Below are positions 28,008-36,256 of a stretch of 64,000 bases of DNA, piece after piece. The notes beneath the pieces were generated by a model. The model was not told the DNA's origin, made no database searches, and saw nothing but the letters and a program-made list of their open reading frames with translations. How positions within the stretch are numbered: the stretch's first letter is position 1; each line of letters opens with the position of its first letter. A program made the translations under genes and the position numbers. Source of the DNA: Acidobacteriota bacterium (GTDB lineage Bacteria; Acidobacteriota; Terriglobia; Bryobacterales; Bryobacteraceae); the NCBI GenBank assembly GCA_018268935.1, contig JAFDVS010000019.1:62001-126000 (forward strand). The letters are read 5' to 3'.

Positions 28008-28940
28008 TCAGCTCAAAAGCTTCAACACATCGGCGCGCGGCGGAATCGACGCTTGCGCGCCGATTTTCGTTACCGAGAGCCCTGCCGCCGCGTTGGCAAA
28101 GCGGAGTGCCTCCGGAATGGATTTGCCCTCCGCCAGCGCAATCGCCAGCGCCCCATTGAATGTGTCTCCAGCCGCGGTAGTATCCACCGCCGTCACCTCA
28201 ATCGCCGGTGCGGAGATGCGCTCATTCCCGTCCATCCACAAACATCCCCCGCGCCCCAGTTTCAGCACCACTGTCTGCACTCCCAATTGCTCCCGCAACT
28301 GACGGCCGACTTCCGGAGCATCTTCCACGCTCACAGGGCCCGGAGGCCTCCCCAGCAACACCATCGCCTCCGATTCGTTGGGCGTGAGAATATCCACTAA
28401 GCTCAACAGGCCCGCATCCAGCCGTTGTGCCGGCGCCGGATCCAGGATCGTCAAAGCTCCTTCTTGTCGCGCGATCTGCATCGCTACCTGCACCGTCGGA
28501 AGTGGAGTTTCCAACTGGAATAACGCATAAGAGGCGCCGCGGAACACGGCGCGTATCGACGTAGCATCGGCGGGGGCCATGGCATGGTTCGCCCCGGAGG
28601 CCACCACAATCGAATTCTGCCCCTTGCTGTCTACCCAGATCAACGCCACTCCGGTAGGCTGCGCCTGGGTAGCGTGTACCGCACTGACATCGACACCAGC
28701 GGCGGCCAGACTTGCTTTCAGGTGATCCGCAAACAGGTCGTAGCCCACTCGCCCCGCCATCCGCGTTTGCACAGCGCCTTCCCCTAAGCGCCCACAGGCA
28801 CACGCCTGATTGGCCCCTTTGCCTCCTGGGAGCATCTGAAAGCCGCTTCCTAACACCGTCTGCCCAGGCGCAGGCAACGTCTCCACGGACACCACAAAGT
28901 CCATGTTCAGGCTGCCCAGCACGGCAACGGCAGGTTTCAT
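28008..28940 (-). CDS. rbsK: Ribokinase (PfkB family sugar kinase)
   Basis: 310 residues. The PfkB signature 1 GGKGANQA is at 39-46, and signature 2 contains TTAAGDTFNGAL with the catalytic aspartate of AAGD. The N-terminus VAVLGSLNMDFVV is typical. It phosphorylates ribose (or a related pentose or nucleoside sugar) with ATP. The ATG overlaps the stop of the DUF507 gene (ATGA), so it is translationally coupled. No ribose transporter is in the window. Confidence 0.9.
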   Translation of the reverse strand: MKPAVAVLGSLNMDFVVSVETLPAPGQTVLGSGFQMLPGGKGANQACACGRLGEGAVQTRMAGRVGYDLFADHLKASLAAAGVDVSAVHATQAQPTGVALIWVDSKGQNSIVVASGANHAMAPADATSIRAVFRGASYALFQLETPLPTVQVAMQIARQEGALTILDPAPAQRLDAGLLSLVDILTPNESEAMVLLGRPPGPVSVEDAPEVGRQLREQLGVQTVVLKLGRGGCLWMDGNERISAPAIEVTAVDTTAAGDTFNGALAIALAEGKSIPEALRFANAAAGLSVTKIGAQASIPPRADVLKLLS

Positions 28941-29524
28941 CGGGTCAGATCAATGCCGAAGCGCTTCAATTCCTCGGCGTAATATTTGCGGTGAAGCAGA
29001 TCCCATTCCTCGGAACCCTCGGGAACATCGCGCTTCAGTGTGCGAACCTTCTGGCGCGCGGCCTTGTCCACCTTGTCTTCTACCGTGAGCACTTCCGTGA
29101 GCGTCTTCACCAGCTCCAACCGTACATCGTTGGGCTGCCTCTTCACGCGGAATACGCGCTCCTTGCGCGCGGCGTTCACCAACTTGTGCGACAGATCGTT
29201 GATCTTGTCGCGCGAGATCTTCATCGGATCGCCCGTGTCGCGCCCTGAGGCTCGAATCACTTTGCGTTCCTTCACTAACTGGTTCTTGATGCGGCGGAAC
29301 ATCTCCTGGTAGGACACGCCTTCCCGGCGCATGTATTCCGTGTACTCGCTGAGTATCTCCCGCACTTCATCGTTCAGCCGGTCTTCGATCGCCAGGTCTT
29401 CCTCAATCACTGTCGCAAGCACCTGGCTGCCCGCGGCCACGTCCGAGGTTTCAAGAATATTGGGGTGAAGCCGTTTGACGATTTCTCGGCCCAAATACTG
29501 AATGAATTCTTTGGCTAGGAGCAT
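28937..29524 (-). CDS. DUF507-family protein, double domain
   Basis: 195 residues. DUF507 proteins are usually about 90 residues; here two DUF507-like halves are joined. The first half is EFIQYLGREIVKRL... ATVIEEDLAIEDRLNDEVREIL, and the second is DKINDLSHKLVNAARKE... TEVLTVEDKVDKAARQKV. Both keep a VEDK/IEDR-type turn. No catalytic motif is evident and the function of the family is unknown. The start at 29524 is chosen because the family begins M-x-L-x-KEFI; the frame is open to 29548. It overlaps the ribokinase start by 4 bp. Confidence 0.78.
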   Translation of the reverse strand: MLLAKEFIQYLGREIVKRLHPNILETSDVAAGSQVLATVIEEDLAIEDRLNDEVREILSEYTEYMRREGVSYQEMFRRIKNQLVKERKVIRASGRDTGDPMKISRDKINDLSHKLVNAARKERVFRVKRQPNDVRLELVKTLTEVLTVEDKVDKAARQKVRTLKRDVPEGSEEWDLLHRKYYAEELKRFGIDLTR

Positions 29525-29592
29525 CCTGAAGGCATTGCCCGTTTCCAACCCCGGGCAATAAGAGATTAGTGTAGCAGATGTTCGAGAGCCGG

Positions 29593-29639
29593 GATTCCGG
29601 CACGCTTAAATCGTTGTTTCCAAACAGCGTGCCGGAATC
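29593..29639. repeat. 14-bp perfect inverted repeat
   Basis: GATTCCGGCACGCT (29593-29606) and AGCGTGCCGGAATC (29626-29639) are perfect complements around a 19-nt AT-rich loop. It lies between the giant NHL gene (stop at 29652) and the DUF507 gene (start 29524), both on the minus strand. There is no T-tract on either side, so it is not a standard intrinsic terminator. It could be a dispersed palindrome (REP/ERIC-like) or an unusual hairpin terminator. Confidence 0.6.
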
Positions 29640-29651
29640 TCCAGAAGCGAA

Positions 29652-32600
29652 CTACTCTTGCGAGTTCTCAGGAGTCGCGGACGGTTTGACCGCGATCGTC
29701 GTGTTGCGCCGCACGCCGCTTCCATCCTGATTGCAGGGGATACTGTTGTAGAAGCATCCCACCAGCACCGCGGGGTCTGGAGGCGCACTGTCCGGTACTT
29801 TGACATCGATCTGCCATACAGCCACCAGGCCCGGCGCCAAGCCGAAGTAGGAAATGTTCTCCCTCGGAACCTGGCTCACCCCGATCGTCACCACCAGACT
29901 GCCTGATGCGTCCATCTTATCCGCGGCCGGCTGTCCGTCCGGAGGCAAACCTGCGGGCACTCCGAATCCTGTGCCAAACAGCGACACCACCTCTCCCCGT
30001 CCCACCCGGTCCGATGCGGAATTGGCCGTTCCATTCGGATTCTTGGCCTGTACTTGTCCGCCTCCGTCGCCGGATGTAGTGAACAGGGCCGGAGCGGCTT
30101 GTGCCAGCACCAGGGAACCCGCCGCCACAATCGAACCAGTCGACAGCCGCTGCACCACCACCGAAACACTGTTCGATGGCGCCACAGTCTGCGGAATCAC
30201 AATCTCAATCTTGTCCGGAGAAACCGACTGGATCGGCGCCCTCTCGTCGTTGATCAGCACTTCCATGTCCCCTAAGGCTGTGGGCATCGCCGTAGCTCCA
30301 GCTTCGTCCTTGAAGTTCAATGTTGCATCTGCGAACCGGTTGAAGCCCGTCGGACGGAGAGTCGTGTGCGTGTAGGGCGCCAGCCGCGACAATTGGTGGC
30401 CGCTGTTTGTTGCCCTCAGGCTGGGAAAGTGCATCGTGACGCGGTTGTTCCCGTCCGCCACATAAAGATTGTTCGTCGCATCCAGCGCCAGCGCCAATGG
30501 CAACCGCGCCGTGAACCCGAAGTCCGAGATCGTCGATCCGAAAAACATCTCAATGTACACCGGGAAGCGCAGCACCTGCCCCGCCCCCGTGTTCGCCACC
30601 CAGATCTGCCCCGTGCTCGGGCTCACAAACACCCCGTGCGGGCTGTTGAACCCCGGCAACGTCAGTGCTGGAAATGGATCCGGTTCCGAAAAAACGATCG
30701 TGTCATACACCAGAAGCCGGTTGTTTCCTGTGTCAACGACATACAACCGGTCGTCCGTGTCGGTGGATATGCCGTGCGGAGCCAGCATCCGGTTTGGCGC
30801 CGTGCTCGCCGTCGTGGTCACGAAATCCGATTGCCCAATCACCTTCTCCGCGGCCATCCCGGAGCTGAAGTCTCCGCCTTCCGGCTTGCGGAAAAACAAG
30901 ACCCGGTTGTGGGCGAGGTCGGAAACCATCAGGTGCCCCGCCTGTGTAAATGCCAGCCCATAGGGCCGCGACATCGTTCGTGCCGTCGCGTCCGTGATCT
31001 TGCTGAAAAAGTTCGATTGCCCCAGCACCAGGTCCGGCCGGACCGCGCCCTGTTGATCGAACGGCCGCGGGAAGCGCAGCACTCGCCCGTTGCCGGAATC
31101 CGCCACGTACAGATTGCCCGCCGCATCCACCGCCACATTGGCAGGTACGCGCAGCCCGTTCTCTGTAATCTGGTCCGGATCATTGGCTGGGTTGTTCACC
31201 AGCGCACGCAGCAAGTCGCGTTGTCCGATCACGAAGTCCGCACGGTCACCTTGCTTTACATTGCGTGCATCGCGGTAGCACAGAATGCGGTTGTTGTATG
31301 TGTCGGAAACGTACAAGCGCGGCGGAGATGAACTCGAGTCGATCACCAAACCCGCCCCGTCCGAGCTGAATGCGCTCCCCAACGATACTGTTCCCGCAAA
31401 CAGAAACATTTCGCGGCCGTCCATGTTGTTCGGCGCGCCTTGGAAAAACTCGCTCTGCCCGATCACCCGGCTTGCTTGGGTGATGGTTCCGTTCGCCACG
31501 GGGAAGATCATCACCCGGTGATTGCCGGAATCCACCAGGTATACGTTGCCTTGCGCCACCACCGCTGCAGTCGGATCATTGAAGCCCAGATTGTTCGGCT
31601 CGGGCTGATTGCGGTTCTCTTTGAAGGAAGTGAAGTCCGCCTGGCCAATCACCTGCCGCGCAGTCGGCGAAAATTGGGTTGCTTCCGGCGGCCAGGACTC
31701 GAACGGATCGTAACGTAAGATGCGGTTGTTCACCGTGTCCACCACGAATGGCGTGCCACCGGAGAAGAAGAGCCCTTCCGGCGGCTGATTGATCCCGCTC
31801 ACTGTCCGCCCTAACGACGTGTCGTTCACGTTCGCCGGCGTCGGCTGTCCCGGCTGCAGCACCACCACGCCCATAATCCGGTCGGCGGTAACCAGGTTGC
31901 GAGGTGTAGCATACACAACCACCCGGTTCAGACTGTCGCATACATACAACCGCCCTTGCGTATCAAATGCCAGGGCCGAGGGCTGGCTGAGCAGAGTCTT
32001 CACCCGCGGATCGCCCGGCGGGTTTGCTCGCGTTGTGAAAGATGCCTGCCCCAACACAATGTCCGCCGCCGGCTGATTCCGTCCCGCCTGCAGCACCACC
32101 AGCGGATACCGCAGCACGCGATTGTTGGCCGCATCGGAAAACCAGAGATTGCCATTCGGGTCGAACAACAGCCCGGACCGCAACGCCCCGCCCGCATTCA
32201 GCGCGATGCTCCTTTCATTCAGACCGCCATTGTTCGATGTGTTCTGGCTGAGATTCGGTTGCCCAAGCACCATGTCCGGCGATTTCAGGGTATCAGCCTG
32301 CTGAAACGGTTTCGGGAAACGCAGAATGCGATTGTGGCCCGCGTCAACCACGTATAGATTCCCTTGGTTGTCCACGGCCACGGCCACCGGCGACGACGTC
32401 CCGGTGGTCAGCGTCGTACCAGGTCCCTGTGGCAGGGTGGTGGTGAAATCGCGTTGACCAATCACGATGTCCGCCGGTGCCCCACTCGCCAGGCCTGACG
32501 CGTTCCGCCACCCCAGAACACGGTTGTTGCCTGTGTCCGCTACATAGAGTGCCGGTGGATTGACCGATGTATCCACAGCTACGCCGCTCGGACTGAATAG

Positions 32601-32753
32601 ATCCTTTGCCTCCGCCAGGTTCGGGGTCACCGATACCAAATCCACGCGCGTTTGACCCAGCACTCGCGTCGGTACCGGGTTCAACTGAGCATGCGCCCTC
32701 TCCTCCGAGGCCGCTAATATAGACAAAATCGTACAAAGGTATAGTTTTCTCAT
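29652..32753 (-). CDS. Giant secreted NHL-propeller protein with Solibacter-type C-terminal domain
   Basis: 1033 residues from the ATG at 32753, with a signal peptide (MRKLYLCTILSILAASEE, ending AHAQ). About eighteen NHL-like repeats (ALYVADTGNNRVLGW, NLWFSDAANNRVLRY, NLYVVDAGHNRILRF and so on) fill residues ~50-780. Each repeat also carries VLGQ/VIGQADF modules. The last ~230 residues match the TIGR03437-type domain characteristic of Solibacter/Bryobacteraceae (VVSLFGTGFGVPAG, LAPGLVAVWQIDVKVP). These proteins are presumed surface or adhesion proteins; the function is not known. The start was chosen by the signal peptide. Confidence 0.88.
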   Translation of the reverse strand: MRKLYLCTILSILAASEERAHAQLNPVPTRVLGQTRVDLVSVTPNLAEAKDLFSPSGVAVDTSVNPPALYVADTGNNRVLGWRNASGLASGAPADIVIGQRDFTTTLPQGPGTTLTTGTSSPVAVAVDNQGNLYVVDAGHNRILRFPKPFQQADTLKSPDMVLGQPNLSQNTSNNGGLNERSIALNAGGALRSGLLFDPNGNLWFSDAANNRVLRYPLVVLQAGRNQPAADIVLGQASFTTRANPPGDPRVKTLLSQPSALAFDTQGRLYVCDSLNRVVVYATPRNLVTADRIMGVVVLQPGQPTPANVNDTSLGRTVSGINQPPEGLFFSGGTPFVVDTVNNRILRYDPFESWPPEATQFSPTARQVIGQADFTSFKENRNQPEPNNLGFNDPTAAVVAQGNVYLVDSGNHRVMIFPVANGTITQASRVIGQSEFFQGAPNNMDGREMFLFAGTVSLGSAFSSDGAGLVIDSSSSPPRLYVSDTYNNRILCYRDARNVKQGDRADFVIGQRDLLRALVNNPANDPDQITENGLRVPANVAVDAAGNLYVADSGNGRVLRFPRPFDQQGAVRPDLVLGQSNFFSKITDATARTMSRPYGLAFTQAGHLMVSDLAHNRVLFFRKPEGGDFSSGMAAEKVIGQSDFVTTTASTAPNRMLAPHGISTDTDDRLYVVDTGNNRLLVYDTIVFSEPDPFPALTLPGFNSPHGVFVSPSTGQIWVANTGAGQVLRFPVYIEMFFGSTISDFGFTARLPLALALDATNNLYVADGNNRVTMHFPSLRATNSGHQLSRLAPYTHTTLRPTGFNRFADATLNFKDEAGATAMPTALGDMEVLINDERAPIQSVSPDKIEIVIPQTVAPSNSVSVVVQRLSTGSIVAAGSLVLAQAAPALFTTSGDGGGQVQAKNPNGTANSASDRVGRGEVVSLFGTGFGVPAGLPPDGQPAADKMDASGSLVVTIGVSQVPRENISYFGLAPGLVAVWQIDVKVPDSAPPDPAVLVGCFYNSIPCNQDGSGVRRNTTIAVKPSATPENSQE

Positions 32754-33003
32754 GGGGAATGCTCTAGGGGGGCGACGGACGCGGGAAAACTCGCCTGCTC
32801 TTACCATATCACTTTCATTTTTTCGTTGCCAAAGTACTCTGGATTCAAACTCCAGTTCTATCCTTATAGTCGTAGGGGGTCTACCTTACTGCGTACTCCC
32901 CCACCGTTTCCATCGTCCGCATTGCCGCCCTTCTATAGATGTTCAACCCTCCCACTTCGTTTCAGATGCGCCCGCCACCGTTTTTCATTCATCCTATATA
33001 AGA

Positions 33004-33297
33004 ATGTCCATCTTTCAAGACCGGGCCCGCGACCTTGAGCGCTATGAATTCCAGATGGGGCAGGAACGCGGACGCCTCGCCCTTACCCTCGACCTCCTTA
33101 CCGACGCCCTCGTCCTCGTCGGTCAACACGGCGTCTATTGCCAGAGCGCCCGCCAACCCGGTAAACCCGCTATGGACGTCCAAATCGTCCAGAAATGCAT
33201 CAACGACGCCAAAGAATTGGTCGGAACCGTCATGGTCGAACTCCATCGCAAACGCGCCCAAGCTAACCAATCCGACCATCCACCAAACCAGGAGTAG
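33004..33297 (+). CDS. Small protein of unknown function
   Basis: 97 residues, charged, with no signal peptide or membrane span. A helical run ERGRLALTLDLLTDALVLVGQHG is followed by a Gln/Lys-rich segment. I do not recognise a family. The frame is open upstream to 32752, but that part is compositionally odd and antisense to the giant NHL gene leader, so the ATG at 33004 is used. There is no clear Shine-Dalgarno; TATATA (32995-33000) sits just before the ATG. It is 61 bp upstream of the kinase-like gene at 33359. Confidence 0.6.
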   Translation: MSIFQDRARDLERYEFQMGQERGRLALTLDLLTDALVLVGQHGVYCQSARQPGKPAMDVQIVQKCINDAKELVGTVMVELHRKRAQANQSDHPPNQE

Positions 33298-33358
33298 TAC
33301 TTTTCTCTTATTTGGCAGCTGGATCTAAACCTTAGTACTTGGTAAAGTCCTTACAGGT

Positions 33359-34984
33359 ATGGATCAGATCGTCTTCCCCCTGGCGCTCCTCATCGCTTTT
33401 GCCACGCTGCTTCCTGCCGCTCTCCTTTACCGGATCCTTTCCGGCCGCTTCCGCCGCGAACGCGCCCGCCGCCAGGATACTCTTCAGGAAATCGAGTCCA
33501 GTTCGGCCACTGCCATGCTCACCATCGATCAGGCCGGCCGCATTCTCCGCGCCAACTCCGTGGCCGGAAAACTCTTCGAATACCTGGAGCAGGATCTCCC
33601 CGGCATGGCGATTGGCAGCGTCATCCCCGCCCTTGCACCCGGCGCCGACGGTCTGGTTCCCGTCGCTTCCCTGGTGGGAGCACGCAAAACAGCCAATGGA
33701 ATCGGCGTCGAGGTCACCGGCCAGCGCAAAAACGGCACCTACATCCCGCTCGATCTGCTTCTCAGTGAGGTCGCAGCCGGAAGCGTCCGGCAATATCACC
33801 TCGTGGCCCGCGATCTTACCGACGTCCACGACGCCCAGCGCAACTCCCGCGAACTGCAGTTCCTCGATGGAATGCTCCAGTCCGTTGGCGCGCCTGTCCT
33901 GGTCCTCTATAAAGATGGCAAGATCACCCGCCACAACCGTGCATTCGAACAGGTCACCGGGCATGCCGATCCCTTCGGCCGCCATTATTGGGAGTTGCTA
34001 CTCGCCCCTGAAGAGTGGCCCCAGACCCGCCACTTCATCGCCGAAACAATCACCGCGGGAGAAACCAGGCGGCTCGATTGCACCTGGCTGCGGCTCTCGG
34101 GTGACCCCGTGCCCGTTCTACTGGCCGTCACCCCGCTCCGCGCCGGCAACACTACGCCTGAACATGCCGTGGTCGCAGCATTCCCCATTTCCGAGCGCGC
34201 CGAAGCCGGTCGCGGTGCCACCATGGAAGCTGTCGAGCGCCTCGCCGGTGGAATCGCCCAACAGTTCAACGACCTCCTTACCTCCATCAACGGCTACAGC
34301 GAACTCGTCCTGCATTCCATCGACGAGTCCAGCCCGGCCCGCCGCGACGTCGAAGAGATCAAGAAAGCAGGCGAACGCGGCGCGGCCCTCACTTCCCAAC
34401 TGCTCGCCTTCAGCCAGCGCCAGATCTTGCGCCCAGCCACCTTCTCCCTCAATCAGCTCGTTCATGAGATGAAGGATACGCTCGCCGTCCTGCTCAGCGA
34501 TCGCATCGCCCTCAGCACCGTGCTCGACCTCGAACTGTGGCAGGTCTCCGCCGACAAAAACTGGATGGAGCAGGTCATCCTCAACCTCGCCGTCAACGCC
34601 CGTGACGCCATGCCGGAAGGCGGCAAGCTCACAATCGAAACCATCAACGTCAACATGGACGAGTCCGAAGCCAAACGCAGCGCCGGCCTCCCCGAAGGCC
34701 AGTACGTCCTGCTCACTATTTCTGATTCCGGCTATGGCCTCGAACCCGCCGCCCGCCAGCATCTCTTCGAGCCTTTCTTCTCCACCAAGCGGTCCAAAGG
34801 CGCTGGACTCGGTTTGTCCACCGTCTACGGATTCGTCCGCCAAAGCGGAGGGAATGTCCTGGTGCACAGCATTCCCTCCGGAGGCACTTCCGTTCGCATC
34901 TATCTGCCGCGCCAGACCGCCGAGGTCGACGCCGGCGAAAAGGCTGCTCGCGGCCTCTATCTCGTTCGCGGCGCCGGCCGATGA
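33359..34984 (+). CDS. PAS-type histidine-kinase-like protein lacking the phospho-acceptor His
   Basis: 541 residues. An N-terminal membrane segment (6-25), a coiled region, two PAS-like domains (about 45-150 and 165-280), then a dimerisation region and an intact-looking HATPase domain (N-box NLAVNARDAMPEGG, then DSGYGL, FEPFFSTK and GAGLGLSTVYG). The H-box, normally GGIAHDFNNLL, reads GGIAQQFNDLL: residue 301 is Gln (CAA at 34259-34261), so the usual phospho-acceptor is missing. The protein may be an ATP-binding sensor or a dominant partner of another kinase. No response regulator is adjacent. Confidence 0.85.
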   Translation: MDQIVFPLALLIAFATLLPAALLYRILSGRFRRERARRQDTLQEIESSSATAMLTIDQAGRILRANSVAGKLFEYLEQDLPGMAIGSVIPALAPGADGLVPVASLVGARKTANGIGVEVTGQRKNGTYIPLDLLLSEVAAGSVRQYHLVARDLTDVHDAQRNSRELQFLDGMLQSVGAPVLVLYKDGKITRHNRAFEQVTGHADPFGRHYWELLLAPEEWPQTRHFIAETITAGETRRLDCTWLRLSGDPVPVLLAVTPLRAGNTTPEHAVVAAFPISERAEAGRGATMEAVERLAGGIAQQFNDLLTSINGYSELVLHSIDESSPARRDVEEIKKAGERGAALTSQLLAFSQRQILRPATFSLNQLVHEMKDTLAVLLSDRIALSTVLDLELWQVSADKNWMEQVILNLAVNARDAMPEGGKLTIETINVNMDESEAKRSAGLPEGQYVLLTISDSGYGLEPAARQHLFEPFFSTKRSKGAGLGLSTVYGFVRQSGGNVLVHSIPSGGTSVRIYLPRQTAEVDAGEKAARGLYLVRGAGR

Positions 34985-35039
34985 TTCGAAAGGAGTTACT
35001 GAGCCGCACACGTCAGCAAGCGGTCACCGGCAGCGGCAA

Positions 35040-36155
35040 TCAAGCCCCGTGATACGCATCGAGGAACCGCAACCAGCCCGGATTCGCCGCCACCCCCTTC
35101 AAACCCAGATACTTCGCCCGGTAATTGCTGTACAAATCGGCCGAAGTCGGGAACCATACCGACAAACCGGCAGAGCGCTTCACCGCCGCCCCATACGAAC
35201 CATTCGCCACAATACTGGCTCTCGTCTTCGCCTCCGTCCCATCAATCTGCGCCTTCAGCGCCGGGAACTTCGGCCGCAGCAAACGCAGCAGGTCAACCAA
35301 ATCGACGTAATCGGCGTATTCATAGCTCTGCGTGGCCAGCCGGATCTGCCGCAGTTGCGATTTCTGCGCCGGCAGCGCGGGAGCCAGCTTCTTCCCCAGC
35401 TCTGACAACTCCTTCATCGCCGCCCCAGTCTTGTCCACCGCCACCGCCGACTGCGTGACATTCTGCATCCCCGCCTTCCGGTACGACTTGATGTACGCAT
35501 CGACAATCCCCTTCGCCACTTTCTCCGGCGTTGGCGCACTCTTCACCTGCAGCAGCACCTCGTCGTAAGGCCACCCCTCACCCGGCTCCGTCTGCTGCGA
35601 TCCCACCACAATGTCCACCAGCCCATCGAATTGGTTCACCACTTCCACCATATTCATCAGGCACGCGTCGAAGCCCAGTATCCGGATCCGGTTGCCGCTG
35701 TTGATCCCCGCCGCGCGAAATGCGCCTTCCAGTTCCGGCATATCCATCGAAGAGCCGAAATCGTCAAAAGCAATATCGCGCCGAACGGAACGGAACCCCG
35801 AGCCATGATTCCACACCACCACCAGCGGATGCGTCGCCGTGTACCGGTTCAAGCCCCACTTGAGAAAATCGATGAGTGTCTCCGGATCCCCCGAATCCCG
35901 TTCCGGCAATCGCTCAATCTCTTTCGCGTAGGAACGGTTGCTCCAATCCGGTTCCGTAATCTCGTACCGGATGGACCCGGTGTGATCGCCGTAGGTGTCG
36001 ATCTCCACACCGGCATAAACTTGCGCCGACGACCCGGCAGCGCACATTTCTTTGATATCGGACAAACCAAAATCCGAAAGGTCGTTGTCGCCCGCGATGT
36101 ACACCAGAAACGACCAGGGCCGTTTGGGCGCTCTCGTTGCAGCTTTCTTAGCCAT
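35040..36155 (-). CDS. Clostripain-family (C11) cysteine peptidase
   Basis: 371 residues. The catalytic dyad of clan CD is visible as His117 (VVVWNHGSG) and Cys165 (GFDACLMNM). The N-terminus (MAKKAATRAPKRPWSFLVYIAGDND) has no signal peptide, so it is either cytoplasmic or exported by a non-Sec route. C11 peptidases cleave after Arg/Lys. It lies 101 bp downstream of mutS2 on the same strand with a small inverted repeat in between. It is convergent with the kinase-like gene. Confidence 0.88.
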   Translation of the reverse strand: MAKKAATRAPKRPWSFLVYIAGDNDLSDFGLSDIKEMCAAGSSAQVYAGVEIDTYGDHTGSIRYEITEPDWSNRSYAKEIERLPERDSGDPETLIDFLKWGLNRYTATHPLVVVWNHGSGFRSVRRDIAFDDFGSSMDMPELEGAFRAAGINSGNRIRILGFDACLMNMVEVVNQFDGLVDIVVGSQQTEPGEGWPYDEVLLQVKSAPTPEKVAKGIVDAYIKSYRKAGMQNVTQSAVAVDKTGAAMKELSELGKKLAPALPAQKSQLRQIRLATQSYEYADYVDLVDLLRLLRPKFPALKAQIDGTEAKTRASIVANGSYGAAVKRSAGLSVWFPTSADLYSNYRAKYLGLKGVAANPGWLRFLDAYHGA

Positions 36156-36177
36156 TGCGGTTACTCCTCAATTTGCA

Positions 36178-36199
36178 GTCGATTTTTCGGACAATCGAC
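36178..36199 (-). promoter_or_regulatory. Short inverted repeat upstream of the C11 peptidase gene
   Basis: GTCGATT and AATCGAC form a perfect 7-bp stem with an 8-nt loop, 22 bp upstream of the C11 start codon and 57 bp past the mutS2 stop. Orientation and tail do not indicate an intrinsic terminator. It may be an operator or a leader hairpin. Confidence 0.35.
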
Positions 36200-36256
36200 G
36201 GCATTGTATAGGATTCACCGCTCAAATCCAACGGGGTATACCGCCCCGCGCCAGGT

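Noticed and set aside
32871..32905. G/C-run inverted repeat upstream of the small gene at 33004
   Set aside because: Only five base pairs with mismatches; could easily be chance in GC-rich DNA.
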